Assembly (NCBI RefSeq): GCF_014649715.1
Contig: NZ_BMTO01000009.1
Coordinates: forward strand, 1-64,000
Direction of reading: 5' to 3'
Source: Streptomyces lateritius
Lineage (GTDB): Bacteria > Actinomycetota > Actinomycetes > Streptomycetales > Streptomycetaceae
Length of the DNA stretch: 64,000 nucleotides
In this document: piece by piece, positions 38,467-46,800 of the stretch
Position numbering within the stretch: the stretch's first letter is position 1
Layout: the number at the start of each line of letters is the position of its first letter
The notes under the pieces: generated by a model
Told to the model about the DNA's origin: nothing
The model's database searches: none
The model's input: only the letters and a program-made list of their open reading frames with translations
Translations under genes and position numbers: made by a program

Positions 38467-39699
38467 TTGGCACGGAATATCGGCAGCCGCTACACGGCCC
38501 ACCAGATCCTCGGGCGGGGCAGCGCCGGCACGGTGTGGCTCGGCGAGGGCCCCGAGGGCCCCGTCGCCATCAAGCTGCTGCGCGAGGACCTGGCCTCGGA
38601 CCAGGAGCTGGTCGGACGCTTCGTCCAGGAGCGCACCGCCCTGCTCGGGCTCGACCACCCCCGGGTGGTCGCCGTCCGCGACCTCGTCGTCGACGGCAAC
38701 GACCTCGCGCTCGTCATGGACCTGGTCCGCGGCACCGACCTCCGTACGCGGCTCGACCGGGAACGCCGGCTCGCCCCCGAGGCGGCAGTCGCGATCATCG
38801 CCGACGTCGCCGACGGCCTCGCCGCCGCGCACGCCGCCGGAGTCGTCCACCGGGACGTCAAGCCGGAGAACATCCTGCTCGACATGGAGGGCCCGCTCGG
38901 GCCGGGCGGCGCCCATCCGGCGCTCCTCACCGACTTCGGCGTCGCCAAGCTCATCGACACCCCCGGCCGCACCAAGGCGACCCGGATCATCGGCACGCCC
39001 GACTACCTGGCGCCCGAGATCGTCGAGGGCCTGCCGCCGCGCGCGGCGGTCGACATCTACGCCCTCGCCACCGTCCTGTACGAGCTCCTGGCCGGCTTCA
39101 CGCCCTTCGGCGGCGGCCACCCGGGGGCCGTGCTGCGCCGCCACGTCACCGAGACGGTCGTACCGCTGCCCGGCATCCCCGAGGAGCTGTGGCAGCTGGT
39201 CGTCCAGTGCCTGGCCAAGGCCCCGGCCTCCCGCCTGCGCGCCTCGGAGCTGGCCGCGCGCCTGCGGGACGTCCTGCCGCTGCTCGCCGGCATCCCGCCG
39301 CTCGACGTGGACGAGCCGGACGCCGAGCCGACCTCGGAGGCGCAGGAGGAGGACCCGTACCCGACCGGCGCCGCGCCGGCTGCCCCGCGCCGCGCCGCCG
39401 TCCCCCTGGTCCCGGGCGCCTCGCCCGACTCCAACCGGGACACCCACACCTCCATGCGGGTGCCCGCCCCCGACGAGCTCGCGGGCGGCCCCCTGGGCAC
39501 CGCCCGCGCCCCCCGTCCGTCCGGCGCCCGGCGCCCCGGCTCGGCCCGCCACAAGGCGGAGGCGGTCCGCAAGCGCCGCATCACCCTCTCGATCGCGGCG
39601 CTCGTGGTCGCCGGCGCGCTGGGAGCGGGCGGCTACCTGGCGACCGCGGGCGACTCCGACGTAGCGCCACAGGACTCGAAGACGTCGACGCAGCCGTAG
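38467..39699 (+). CDS. membrane serine/threonine protein kinase
   Basis: 410 residues from TTG 38467 with GAGGGAG upstream; an in-frame GTG at 38404 lies in the hairpin and is disfavoured. Kinase domain: GRGSAGTVWLG loop, VAIKLL lysine, HRDVKPEN (His128, Asp130), DFGVAKL, APEIVEG. An Asp/Glu-rich then Pro/Arg-rich linker follows (about 270-375), one membrane helix (about 380-398, LSIAALVVAGALGAGGYLA) and a 15-residue outer tail. Like its neighbour it lacks a recognisable sensor domain. The two kinases are similar enough in domain order to be an old tandem duplication. Confidence 0.92.
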   Translation: MARNIGSRYTAHQILGRGSAGTVWLGEGPEGPVAIKLLREDLASDQELVGRFVQERTALLGLDHPRVVAVRDLVVDGNDLALVMDLVRGTDLRTRLDRERRLAPEAAVAIIADVADGLAAAHAAGVVHRDVKPENILLDMEGPLGPGGAHPALLTDFGVAKLIDTPGRTKATRIIGTPDYLAPEIVEGLPPRAAVDIYALATVLYELLAGFTPFGGGHPGAVLRRHVTETVVPLPGIPEELWQLVVQCLAKAPASRLRASELAARLRDVLPLLAGIPPLDVDEPDAEPTSEAQEEDPYPTGAAPAAPRRAAVPLVPGASPDSNRDTHTSMRVPAPDELAGGPLGTARAPRPSGARRPGSARHKAEAVRKRRITLSIAALVVAGALGAGGYLATAGDSDVAPQDSKTSTQP

Positions 39700-39710
39700 C
39701 CGACGGCTCG

Positions 39711-39758
39711 GGGCCGGTGCGGCGCCGGGCCGGTGCGGCGCCGGGCCGGTGCGGCGTC
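39711..39758. repeat. three 16-bp tandem repeats
   Basis: GGGCCGGTGCGGCGCC occurs at 39711-39726 and 39727-39742, and with one change (..GTC) at 39743-39758. It starts 12 bases after the second kinase stop. Confidence 0.85.
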
Positions 39759-39939
39759 CGAGCCTCCCCGGCCGTCGGGTCCCGCAGGGAGCCGCGCTTC
39801 GCCCGACGGGGGCCTCGTCGACCGCCGGGCCCCACCCCGCCAGGCGTCACCGTGCGCGAGCTTGTCGGCCACCCGCGCCTCACCGGGCACCGGCCTCGTC
39901 GGTCGCGGGCCTGCTGACGCCGGGCTTTGCCGCGCGTCA

Positions 39940-40005
39940 GGCCTCGTCGACCGCCGGCCCCACCCGCCGTCAGGCCTCGTCGACCGCCGGCCCCACTCGC
40001 CGCCA
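39940..40005. repeat. two 33-bp tandem repeats before prfB
   Basis: Units 39940-39972 and 39973-40005 match at 31 of 33 bases, beginning GGCCTCGTCGACCGCC. Partial copies occur at 39811 and 40006. The unit length is a multiple of three and keeps the prfB frame open, but no start codon with a ribosome site precedes it. The rest of 39700-40078 shows no gene. Confidence 0.8.
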
Positions 40006-40078
40006 GGCCTCCCCGGCCGCCGGGCGGGTCGTGGGGAGCCAGGTCCGGGGCCTTGCCATGAGCCGTTACGCTGGACGC

Positions 40079-41185
40079 GTGGCAGTCGTCGATGTATCCG
40101 AAGAGCTGAAGTCCCTCTCCTCGACCATGGGGTCGATCGAGGCCGTCCTGGACCTCGAGAAGATGAGGGCCGACATCGCCGTGCTCGAAGAGCAGGCCGC
40201 GGCCCCGTCCCTGTGGGACGACCCGGAGGCGGCGCAGAAGATCACCAGCAAGCTTTCGCACCTCCAGGCCGAGGTCCGCAAGGCCGAGGCCCTGCGCAGC
40301 CGGATCGACGACCTCGCGGTGCTCTTCGAGCTCGCCGAGGAGATGGACGACTCGGACACCCGCACCGAGGCGGAGGCGGAGCTCGTCACCGTCCGCAAGG
40401 CGCTGGACGAGATGGAAGTCCGTACGCTCCTCTCCGGCGAGTACGACGAGCGCGAGGCCCTGGTCAACATCCGCGCCGAGGCGGGCGGCGTCGACGCCGC
40501 CGACTTCGCCGAGCAGCTTCAGCGCATGTACCTGCGCTGGGCCGAGCGGCACAGCTACGGCACGGAGGTCTACGAGACCTCGTACGCGGAAGAGGCCGGC
40601 ATCAAGTCGACCACGTTCGTGGTCAAGGCCCCGTACGCATACGGCACGCTCTCGGTCGAGCAGGGCACGCACCGCCTGGTCCGTATCTCCCCCTTCGACA
40701 ACCAGGGCCGTCGCCAGACGTCCTTCGCGGGCGTCGAGATCCTCCCGGTCGTGGAGTCGTCCGACCACGTGGAGATCGACGAGTCCGAGCTGCGCGTCGA
40801 CGTCTACCGCGCGTCGGGCCCGGGCGGCCAGGGCGTCAACACGACCGACTCGGCGGTGCGCATCACGCACCTTCCGACGGGCATCGTGGTCTCCTGCCAG
40901 AACGAGCGCTCCCAGATCCAGAACAAGGCGAGCGCCATGAACGTCCTCCAGGCCAAGCTCCTCGAGCGCCAGCGCCAGGAGGAGCGCGCCAAGATGGACG
41001 CCCTGAAGGGCGACGGCGGCAGCTCCTGGGGCAACCAGATGCGTTCGTACGTCCTCCACCCGTACCAGATGGTCAAGGACCTCCGTACGGACTTCGAGGT
41101 CGGCAACCCGCAGGCGGTCCTGGACGGCGAGATCGACGGCTTCCTCGAGGCGGGCATCCGCTGGCGCAAGCAGCAGGAGAAGTAA
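40079..41185 (+). CDS. prfB: peptide chain release factor 2
   Basis: 368 residues from GTG 40079, the usual length. SPF anticodon-mimicking motif in VRISPFDNQGRRQTSF and the catalytic GGQ at 249-251 (SGPGGQGVNTTDSAVR). It releases peptides at UGA and UAA. The gene is continuous: the UGA frameshift that autoregulates prfB in many bacteria is absent, as is usual in actinobacteria. TACGCT ends 6 bases before the GTG and no ribosome site is visible, so the message may be leaderless. Confidence 0.97.
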   Translation: MAVVDVSEELKSLSSTMGSIEAVLDLEKMRADIAVLEEQAAAPSLWDDPEAAQKITSKLSHLQAEVRKAEALRSRIDDLAVLFELAEEMDDSDTRTEAEAELVTVRKALDEMEVRTLLSGEYDEREALVNIRAEAGGVDAADFAEQLQRMYLRWAERHSYGTEVYETSYAEEAGIKSTTFVVKAPYAYGTLSVEQGTHRLVRISPFDNQGRRQTSFAGVEILPVVESSDHVEIDESELRVDVYRASGPGGQGVNTTDSAVRITHLPTGIVVSCQNERSQIQNKASAMNVLQAKLLERQRQEERAKMDALKGDGGSSWGNQMRSYVLHPYQMVKDLRTDFEVGNPQAVLDGEIDGFLEAGIRWRKQQEK

Positions 41186-41205
41186 CGCCGTTCGGCTGTG
41201 GTTCG

Positions 41206-41253
41206 ACGACGCCGGGCTCCTCGCATCTTCGGACGCGAGGAGCCCGGCGTCGT
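41206..41253 (+). terminator. prfB terminator
   Basis: A perfect 19-bp stem (41206-41224 with 41235-41253) around a 10-base loop, 20 bases after the prfB stop. One of the strongest hairpins in the window. Confidence 0.85.
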
Positions 41254-41624
41254 TCCCGGCCAGGTGTGACGCACGAGTTGACGTGACGTCACCCCATGCA
41301 GGCCACCAGCGGATTCGCGGGCGCAAGCGGAATCAGAGGTCACGGGACGCTTTGTCGACAAGGGAACTGGCGTAGTGGGGCCGGAAGTTCTGCGTTTACG
41401 TCACAGTTGCATCCCCGCATGGCGGGCAACCTGTGATCTTTCGGGCATCGCACGCGCAACGACCTTGACGCGTATGCGGAAACTCGCAAGGGTGGCGCAT
41501 GGCATGCGTATCTCTGGGGCGCGTGTGAACGGGGGCCGGGTCAGTTCAGCGTGACCGCTCCCCAGTGTCCGTGCCCCTGAGCGCTGCTCCACTGACGAGA
41601 TGAGCTACTGGGGGTAGCAGCCAG
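41254..41624 (+). promoter_or_regulatory. long leader of the LAETG surface protein gene
   Basis: 371 bases with no gene. It contains a near-perfect dyad TCACAGTTGC (41401-41410) / GCAACCTGTGA (41426-41436), and a 13-base palindrome CGCATGGCATGCG (41496-41508) with a related TATGCG just upstream. These are good operator or RNA-structure candidates. I could not assign a riboswitch class. Confidence 0.4.
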
Positions 41625-42278
41625 ATGACCAAGAAGACGCGCGTTCGTATCGCGCGCATAACCGCCGGCGCCGTGATCGCCGCGGGTGCGTCCCTCACCG
41701 CGGCCGGTGCCGCGCAGGCCGTGGGCGTGGAGATCGGTCTCACCGCCGAGATCAGCGGTGGTCAGGGCGAGCCCTGCGAGATCGACCCGACGCTGTGCCC
41801 GACGCCGCCGCCGGTCACCACTCCGCCGGTGACGACGCCGCCGCCGGTCACCACTCCGCCGGTGACGACGCCGCCGCCGGTCACCACTCCGCCGGTGACG
41901 ACGCCGCCGCCGGTGACGACCCCGCCCGTGACGACCCCTCCGGTCACCACGCCGCCGGTCACCACGCCGCCCAAGCCCACCGAGCCGACGACTCCGGGTG
42001 AGACGCCCGCGCCGACCGTGCCCGGTGACGACTCCACCGGTGAGGGCCCGGGCACCTGCACCGTCGACCTCGACGGTGCCGAGTGTGTCGACAACAACAC
42101 CGACACCAACAACGCCGGCTCGCAGCCCGTCGAGCAGGGCAAGGCCAAGGAGGAGCTGGCCGAGACCGGCGCCGCCGAGACCTCGTTCCTGATCATCGGT
42201 GCCGCGACGATGATCGCCGGTGGCATCGGCTTCCGGATGCTGCCGCGTCTCGTGGGTGGCGGGCACGCCGCCGTCTGA
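41625..42278 (+). CDS. secreted LAETG (sortase-anchored) surface protein with PVTTPP repeats
   Basis: 217 residues. Signal peptide (basic start, AGAVIAAGASLTAAGAAQA), a short Cys-containing segment (GEPCEIDPTLCP), a Pro/Thr-repeat stalk (about 60-120), a second segment with a Cys pair (GTCTVDLDGAEC), then LAETG at 178-182 followed by a hydrophobic helix and a basic/His tail. LAxTG is the recognition motif of class E sortases in Streptomyces, so the protein is probably linked to peptidoglycan. The two cysteine pairs may form disulfides. RBS is a weak GGGGGTAG. Confidence 0.85.
   Translation: MTKKTRVRIARITAGAVIAAGASLTAAGAAQAVGVEIGLTAEISGGQGEPCEIDPTLCPTPPPVTTPPVTTPPPVTTPPVTTPPPVTTPPVTTPPPVTTPPVTTPPVTTPPVTTPPKPTEPTTPGETPAPTVPGDDSTGEGPGTCTVDLDGAECVDNNTDTNNAGSQPVEQGKAKEELAETGAAETSFLIIGAATMIAGGIGFRMLPRLVGGGHAAV
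41798..41962 (+). repeat. 33-bp coding repeats of the LAETG protein stalk
   Basis: About four units of 33 bases (for example 41831-41863 and 41864-41896, identical) code for an 11-residue TTPPPVTTPPV unit; the later units shorten and drift. Likely to vary in number between strains by slippage. Confidence 0.85.
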
Positions 42279-42297
42279 GGGACGTAACGCATGACGA

Positions 42298-42327
42298 AGA
42301 GGGCCGGGGGCGCACCCCCGGCCCTCT
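42298..42327. terminator. bidirectional terminator
   Basis: AGAGGGCCGGGGG (42298-42310) pairs perfectly with 42315-42327 around CGCA. It lies between the convergent ends of the LAETG gene and the small zinc-ribbon gene. Confidence 0.85.
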
Positions 42328-42353
42328 CTCGTGTCCGCGTCCTGTCCGGCTCG

Positions 42354-42539
42354 CTACGCGGTCTGCAGCGCCGCCAGCAACGCCACCGCCACCACCAGGG
42401 CGACGAGCAGAGTCAGCAGCTTCGCCGGAGTCAGGCCCGTCGACGGGTCCAGTCGCTCCCGGTTCGCGCGGCAGACGGGGCAGCGGCCCTCTGCGACGGG
42501 GGCCGCGCAATTGGCGCACACCAGTCGGTCATAGGTCAT
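42354..42539 (-). CDS. small zinc-ribbon membrane protein
   Basis: 61 residues. Two Cys pairs, VCANCAAP and RCPVCRAN, form a zinc ribbon; a helix at about 38-58 (AKLLTLLVALVVAVALLAAL) spans the membrane. RBS GGAGGAGGAG precedes the ATG. Short and conserved in position next to ftsE as far as I recall; function unknown. Confidence 0.75.
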   Translation of the reverse strand: MTYDRLVCANCAAPVAEGRCPVCRANRERLDPSTGLTPAKLLTLLVALVVAVALLAALQTA

Positions 42540-42775
42540 GCGCTCTCCTCCTCCCGCACGGGGATCCACACCGAACTCAACGCTCGGCGGCACCCGGGCG
42601 TTCCCCCTACCACTGTGCCAGCTCCGAAGCTTTTCGGCGCGCCCCGCCGGATTGCACCCGTTCCGCCCGGAAGGATGAAAAGGATAAAGCGCGCAAGCCC
42701 GGACCGCGACTGCGCGGGCCATCCCAGGTCGCGTAAGGTCGCGCACACCTACTCCCGGCCGACCGTGGTGCATCC

Positions 42776-43465
42776 GTGATCCGATTCGACAACGTCTCCA
42801 AGTCCTATCCGAAGCAGAACCGCCCCGCCCTCCGGGAGGTCTCCCTGGAGATCGAGAAGGGGGAGTTCGTCTTCCTCGTCGGTTCCTCCGGCTCCGGAAA
42901 GTCGACTTTCCTTCGGCTGATCCTTCGCGAGGAGCGCGCCAGCCACGGCCAGGTGCACGTCCTCGGCAAGGACCTGGCCCGGCTCTCCAACTGGAAGGTG
43001 CCTCACATGCGCCGTCAGCTGGGGACGGTCTTCCAGGACTTCCGCCTGCTGCCCAACAAGACCGTCGCCGAGAACGTGGCCTTCGCCCAGGAGGTCATCG
43101 GCAAGCCGCGCGGCGAGATCCGCAAGGCCGTGCCCCAGGTCCTCGACCTCGTCGGCCTCGGCGGCAAGGAGGACCGCATGCCGGGCGAGCTCTCCGGCGG
43201 TGAGCAGCAACGCGTCGCCATCGCCCGGGCGTTCGTCAACCGGCCGATGCTGCTGATCGCCGACGAGCCCACCGGCAACCTCGACCCGCAGACCTCCGTC
43301 GGCATCATGAAGCTGCTCGACCGCATCAACAGGACAGGGACCACCGTCGTCATGGCGACCCACGACCAGAACATCGTCGACCAGATGCGCAAGCGCGTCA
43401 TCGAGCTCGAAAAGGGCCGTCTCGTCCGCGACCAGGCGCGCGGCGTCTACGGATACCAGCACTGA
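42776..43465 (+). CDS. ftsE: cell-division ABC ATPase FtsE
   Basis: 229 residues from GTG 42776. Walker A GSSGSGKST, Q-loop VFQDFRLL, signature LSGGEQQRV, Walker B LLIADEPTGNLD, switch His in MATHDQ. FtsE with FtsX transmits a signal across the membrane to activate peptidoglycan hydrolases at the division site. The ftsX gene follows after 21 bases. No oddities; the extra C-terminal tail (DQARGVYGYQH) is typical of actinobacteria. Confidence 0.97.
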   Translation: MIRFDNVSKSYPKQNRPALREVSLEIEKGEFVFLVGSSGSGKSTFLRLILREERASHGQVHVLGKDLARLSNWKVPHMRRQLGTVFQDFRLLPNKTVAENVAFAQEVIGKPRGEIRKAVPQVLDLVGLGGKEDRMPGELSGGEQQRVAIARAFVNRPMLLIADEPTGNLDPQTSVGIMKLLDRINRTGTTVVMATHDQNIVDQMRKRVIELEKGRLVRDQARGVYGYQH

Positions 43466-43486
43466 GCAGGTAGGGGATAGAACACC

Positions 43487-44404
43487 ATGCGCGCTCAGTT
43501 CGTGCTCTCCGAGATCGGTGTCGGTCTCCGGCGCAATCTCACGATGACCTTCGCCGTCATCGTCTCCGTGGCCCTCTCTCTCGCCCTCTTCGGCGGCGCG
43601 CTGCTCATGCGCGAGCAGGTCAGCACGATGAAGGACTACTGGTACGACAAGGTCAACGTCTCGATCTTCCTCTGCAACAAGAACGACGCGGCCACCTCCA
43701 CCAAGTGCGCCAAGGGCGCGGTGACCGCGCAGCAGAAGGAGCAGATCGAGGCTGATCTGCAGAAGATGGACATCGTCGAGACCGTGCACCACGAGTCGAC
43801 CGACGAGGCGTACAAGCACTACAAGGAGCAGTACAGCGACACCGCCATCGCCTCCGTCATCACGCCGGACCAGATGCAGGAGTCGTTCCGGGTCAAGCTG
43901 CACGACCCGGAGAAGTACAAGGTCGTGGCCACCGCCTTCGCCGGCCGGGACGGGGTCGAGTCCATCCAGGACCAGCGCAACATCCTGCAGAACCTCTTCG
44001 ACCTGATGAACGGCATGAACATCGCCGCGCTCGGCGTCATGGGGCTGATGCTGGTCATCGCGCTGATGCTGATCGTCAACACGGTGCGCGTCTCCGCCTT
44101 CAGCCGACGGCGTGAGACCGGCATCATGCGGCTGGTCGGCGCCTCCAGCTTCTACATCCAGATGCCGTTCATCATGGAGGCCGCCTTCGCCGGACTCCTC
44201 GGGGGCGCCGTCGCCTGCATCATGCTGCTGGTCGGCCGTTACTTCCTGATCGACCACGGCATCGCGCTCGCCGACAAGATGCAGCTCGTCAACTTCATCG
44301 GCTGGGACGCCGTCCTCGCCAAGCTGCCGCTCGTCATCGCCATCGGCCTGCTGATGCCCGCCTTGGCCGCTTTCGTCGCGCTGCGCAAGTACCTCAAGGT
44401 GTGA
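43487..44404 (+). CDS. ftsX: cell-division ABC permease FtsX
   Basis: 305 residues. Four helices in the FtsX/MacB arrangement: helix 1 (TMTFAVIVSVALSLALFGG), an extracellular domain of about 140 residues with one Cys pair (CNKNDAATSTKC), then three helices with the cytoplasmic RRRETGIMRLVGAS loop. The extracellular domain binds NlpC/P60-type hydrolases or adaptors in other actinobacteria. Start ATG with GTAGGGGA upstream. Cotranscribed with ftsE and terminated by the hairpin at 44427-44457. Confidence 0.96.
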   Translation: MRAQFVLSEIGVGLRRNLTMTFAVIVSVALSLALFGGALLMREQVSTMKDYWYDKVNVSIFLCNKNDAATSTKCAKGAVTAQQKEQIEADLQKMDIVETVHHESTDEAYKHYKEQYSDTAIASVITPDQMQESFRVKLHDPEKYKVVATAFAGRDGVESIQDQRNILQNLFDLMNGMNIAALGVMGLMLVIALMLIVNTVRVSAFSRRRETGIMRLVGASSFYIQMPFIMEAAFAGLLGGAVACIMLLVGRYFLIDHGIALADKMQLVNFIGWDAVLAKLPLVIAIGLLMPALAAFVALRKYLKV

Positions 44405-44426
44405 GAAGAGCCGCCTGAGTACCCCG

Positions 44427-44457
44427 GGCGCCGTACGGTCAACCACCGTACGGCGCC
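44427..44457 (+). terminator. ftsEX terminator
   Basis: GGCGCCGTACGGT (44427-44439) pairs perfectly with 44445-44457, 22 bases after the ftsX stop. No T-run follows beyond TT. Confidence 0.75.
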
Positions 44458-44469
44458 TTCCGCTTGTCC

Positions 44470-44475
44470 TAGAGT
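44470..44475 (+). promoter_or_regulatory. -10 element of the S41 protease gene
   Basis: TAGAGT ends 7 bases before the ATG at 44483, in a region with no ribosome-binding site. The arrangement is typical of leaderless Streptomyces messages. Confidence 0.55.
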
Positions 44476-44482
44476 GGGCGAC

Positions 44483-45688
44483 ATGCCGGTCGGCCCCGGG
44501 CTCCGTCCCGACCACTGTCTCCGGCCCCGCGGAGTCCTCCGTGGGGCCGCTTTGACGTTGGTCTTCGCGGGGGTGCTCGCCACCGCCGCAGCCACCGGGT
44601 CGCTGCCCCGGCAGCAGACGGACACGGCGAAGGCCGTACGGGCCGCGCCCTCGCGGGCGACCGTCGACCGGGCGACCGTCGACCGCGCCGCGCTCGCCCG
44701 CGCCGCCGCCGAGGCGATGGCCGACGGCAAGTCGGGTGAGAAGGCCGCCGAGGAGTTCGTCAGCCGCAGCGGCGACCGCTGGGGCGCGGTCTACGGCCCG
44801 CAGGAGTACGAGGAGTTCGAGCGGGCGCTGGACGGCTCGTACACGGGCGTCGGGCTCTCCGCGCGGAAGGCGGGCGCGGGGCGGGTCGAGATCAGCCGCG
44901 TGCGGGCCGGCGGACCCGCCGCCCGCGCCGGACTGCTCACCGGCGACCGTCTCGTGACCCTCGACGGCCGGCCCGTCGGCGGTCTCTCCGTCTCGGAGGT
45001 CGTCTCCCTGCTGCGCGGCGACGGCGTCCCCGGCTCCACCGTCGTGCTCGGCGTGGAGCGTGGCCGCGCCGCCTGGACCGTGACGTTGCGCCGGGCCCGG
45101 CTCGCCACCGAGGACGTCACCGTGCGCCGCCTCGACGACGGGACGGTCCTGATCAAGGTGTCCGCCTTCACCAAGGGCGCGGGTGAGCGGGTACGGGCGG
45201 CGGTACGGGCCGCTCCGGCCGGCGTCGGAGTCCTGCTGGACCTGCGCGGCAACCCCGGGGGCCTGGTCACCGAGGCCGCCGTCGCCGCCTCCGCCTTCCT
45301 GGACGGCGGCCTGGTCGCCACGTACGACGTCGACGGTGAGCAGCGCGCGGTGTACGCCCAGAGCGGCGGAGACACCGAGCGGCCCGTGGTGGCGCTCGTC
45401 GACGGCGGCACGATGAGCGCCGCCGAGCTCCTGACCGGCGCCCTGAAGGACCGGGGCCGGGCGGTCACCGTCGGTTCTCGCACCTTCGGCAAGGGCGCGG
45501 TGCAGATGCCGAGCACCCTGCCCGACGGCTCCGTCGCCGAGCTGACCGTCGGGCACTACCGCACTCCCTCCGGTCAGGGGGTGGACGGCCGCGGCATCAC
45601 ACCGGACCTGGCGGTCGGCGACGCCACGGGCGAACGGGCCGAGGAACGGGCGAGAACGGTATTGAGTGGCCTCGGAGGGGGCTCGTAG
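44483..45688 (+). CDS. S41 family (CtpA-type) carboxy-terminal processing protease
   Basis: 401 residues. A signal peptide or N-terminal anchor (GAALTLVFAGVLATAAATG), a PDZ domain (about 110-195, AGGPAARAGLLTGDRLVTLDG), and the S41 catalytic core with Ser312 (GGTMSAAEL) and Lys337 (TFGKGAVQ), the dyad at the 25-residue spacing usual for CtpA. It cleaves exported proteins from the C terminus. It lies between ftsEX and smpB, a frequent actinobacterial order, but no direct partner is known. An upstream in-frame GTG would fall in the promoter. Confidence 0.92.
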   Translation: MPVGPGLRPDHCLRPRGVLRGAALTLVFAGVLATAAATGSLPRQQTDTAKAVRAAPSRATVDRATVDRAALARAAAEAMADGKSGEKAAEEFVSRSGDRWGAVYGPQEYEEFERALDGSYTGVGLSARKAGAGRVEISRVRAGGPAARAGLLTGDRLVTLDGRPVGGLSVSEVVSLLRGDGVPGSTVVLGVERGRAAWTVTLRRARLATEDVTVRRLDDGTVLIKVSAFTKGAGERVRAAVRAAPAGVGVLLDLRGNPGGLVTEAAVAASAFLDGGLVATYDVDGEQRAVYAQSGGDTERPVVALVDGGTMSAAELLTGALKDRGRAVTVGSRTFGKGAVQMPSTLPDGSVAELTVGHYRTPSGQGVDGRGITPDLAVGDATGERAEERARTVLSGLGGGS

Positions 45689-45706
45689 TGCGAAAATGGC
45701 CGCACT

Positions 45707-46240
45707 ATGGCAAAGGGACTGGTCAACGTACAGGGCAAGCCGGCGGCGAAGAAGGACAAGGAGCCGGAGCGCAAGCTGATCGCGCAGAACAAGAAGGCGC
45801 GGCACGACTACCACATCATCGACACCTATGAGTGCGGTCTCGTGCTCATGGGCACCGAGGTGAAGTCGCTCAGGATGGGCCGGGCCTCGCTGGTCGACGG
45901 CTTCGTCCAGATCGACCGGGGCGAGGCGTGGCTGCACAACATCCACGTGCCCGAGTACTTCCAGGGCAGCTGGACCAACCACGCGGCGAAGCGGAAGCGG
46001 AAGCTTCTGATGCACCGCGAGGAGATCGACAAGCTGGAGTCGAAGGCGCAGGAGACGGGTCACACGATCGTGCCCCTCGCCCTCTACTTCCTGAACGGCC
46101 GGGTCAAGGTCGAGATCGCGCTCGCCAAGGGCAAGAAGGAGTACGACAAGCGGCAGACGCTCCGCGAGAAGCAGGACACGCGCGAGACGAACCGGGCGAT
46201 CGCGGCGGCGAAGCGGCGCCAGCGGGCCGCTCAGGTCTGA
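45707..46240 (+). CDS. smpB: SsrA-binding protein SmpB
   Basis: 177 residues. Core beta-barrel with the signature GLVLMGTEVKSLRMGRASL and HNIHVPEY, basic C-terminal tail (KEYDKRQTLREKQDTRETNR). It delivers tmRNA to stalled ribosomes. An N-terminal Lys-rich extension of about 20 residues precedes the core. The gene starts 18 bases after the S41 protease stop without a clear ribosome site, and ssrA follows 114 bases later. Confidence 0.97.
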   Translation: MAKGLVNVQGKPAAKKDKEPERKLIAQNKKARHDYHIIDTYECGLVLMGTEVKSLRMGRASLVDGFVQIDRGEAWLHNIHVPEYFQGSWTNHAAKRKRKLLMHREEIDKLESKAQETGHTIVPLALYFLNGRVKVEIALAKGKKEYDKRQTLREKQDTRETNRAIAAAKRRQRAAQV

Positions 46241-46354
46241 CCCGCTTCGGTCTGAGCGCTCCGGGCCCAGGGGAATACGCTGGCAACGGCCCCCGTTGTT
46301 CACGTACGATGGGCCCCGCACCTCGACAGCGGGTGCGTCTTGAAAAATCAACAT

Positions 46355-46745
46355 GGGGATGATCGGTTTCGACAGCGGATGTCGAAGCAGGGGAAGCGTG
46401 TCGAGGAAGCGGCAATGATCTCGTAAACCATATGTCGCAACCAATAATCGCCAACTCCAAGAGCGATAACTCCCGCTTCGCCCTCGCTGCCTAATTTTTA
46501 GGTAACGAGTAGAAGCCTCTGTGAGGAGCGTCAGCCCGGGGATGGTCCCGACCCGGATCCTGGCGTCATCAAGGGATCTAAACCTCTAGCCCCGGTCACG
46601 GGGGCCTGAGGGAAATCAAACAGTGACTGAGCCCGTCGGAGACTTGTCCGCGTGATCTCCGGGGCTGAGAAACTCATAGCGGACTGCACACGGAGAAGCC
46701 CTGGTTCTGCACCGTTGGACGCGGGTTCGATTCCCGCCATCTCCA
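46355..46745 (+). ncRNA. ssrA: transfer-messenger RNA (tmRNA)
   Basis: Starts GGGGATGATCGGTTTCGAC, the invariant 5' end, and ends with the tRNA-like TPsiC arm (GGTTCGATTCC) and CATCTCCA, which pairs with the 5' end. The CCA is not encoded. The tag frame runs from the resume codon GCC at 46450 to TAA at 46492-46494 and encodes ANSKSDNSRFALAA. It rescues stalled ribosomes with SmpB and marks the protein for degradation. Confidence 0.97.
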
Positions 46746-46762
46746 CTCATCCCATGTGGGCC

Positions 46763-46798
46763 AAGGCCCGGCAGTCGTCCCGACGACCGCCGGGCCTT
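46763..46798 (+). terminator. ssrA terminator
   Basis: AAGGCCCGGC (46763-46772) pairs with 46789-46798, with an inner stem GTCGT/ACGAC, 18 bases after the tmRNA. It also faces the end of the convergent MFS gene. Confidence 0.75.
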
Positions 46799-46800
46799 CG

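Noticed and set aside
36169..39552. Open frame of 1127 codons on the minus strand
   Set aside because: Antisense to both kinase genes, no domain, no start signal.
40079..40160. Programmed frameshift site in prfB
   Set aside because: The frame is continuous from the start codon and no in-frame TGA with a slippery site is present.
41798..41962. CRISPR-like short repeats
   Set aside because: The repeats are coding Pro/Thr units without unique spacers.
42749..46444. Open frame of 1231 codons on the minus strand
   Set aside because: Antisense to ftsEX, the S41 protease and smpB; no recognisable domain.
46715..46745. tRNA-like TPsiC arm
   Set aside because: Part of the tmRNA, not a separate tRNA gene.
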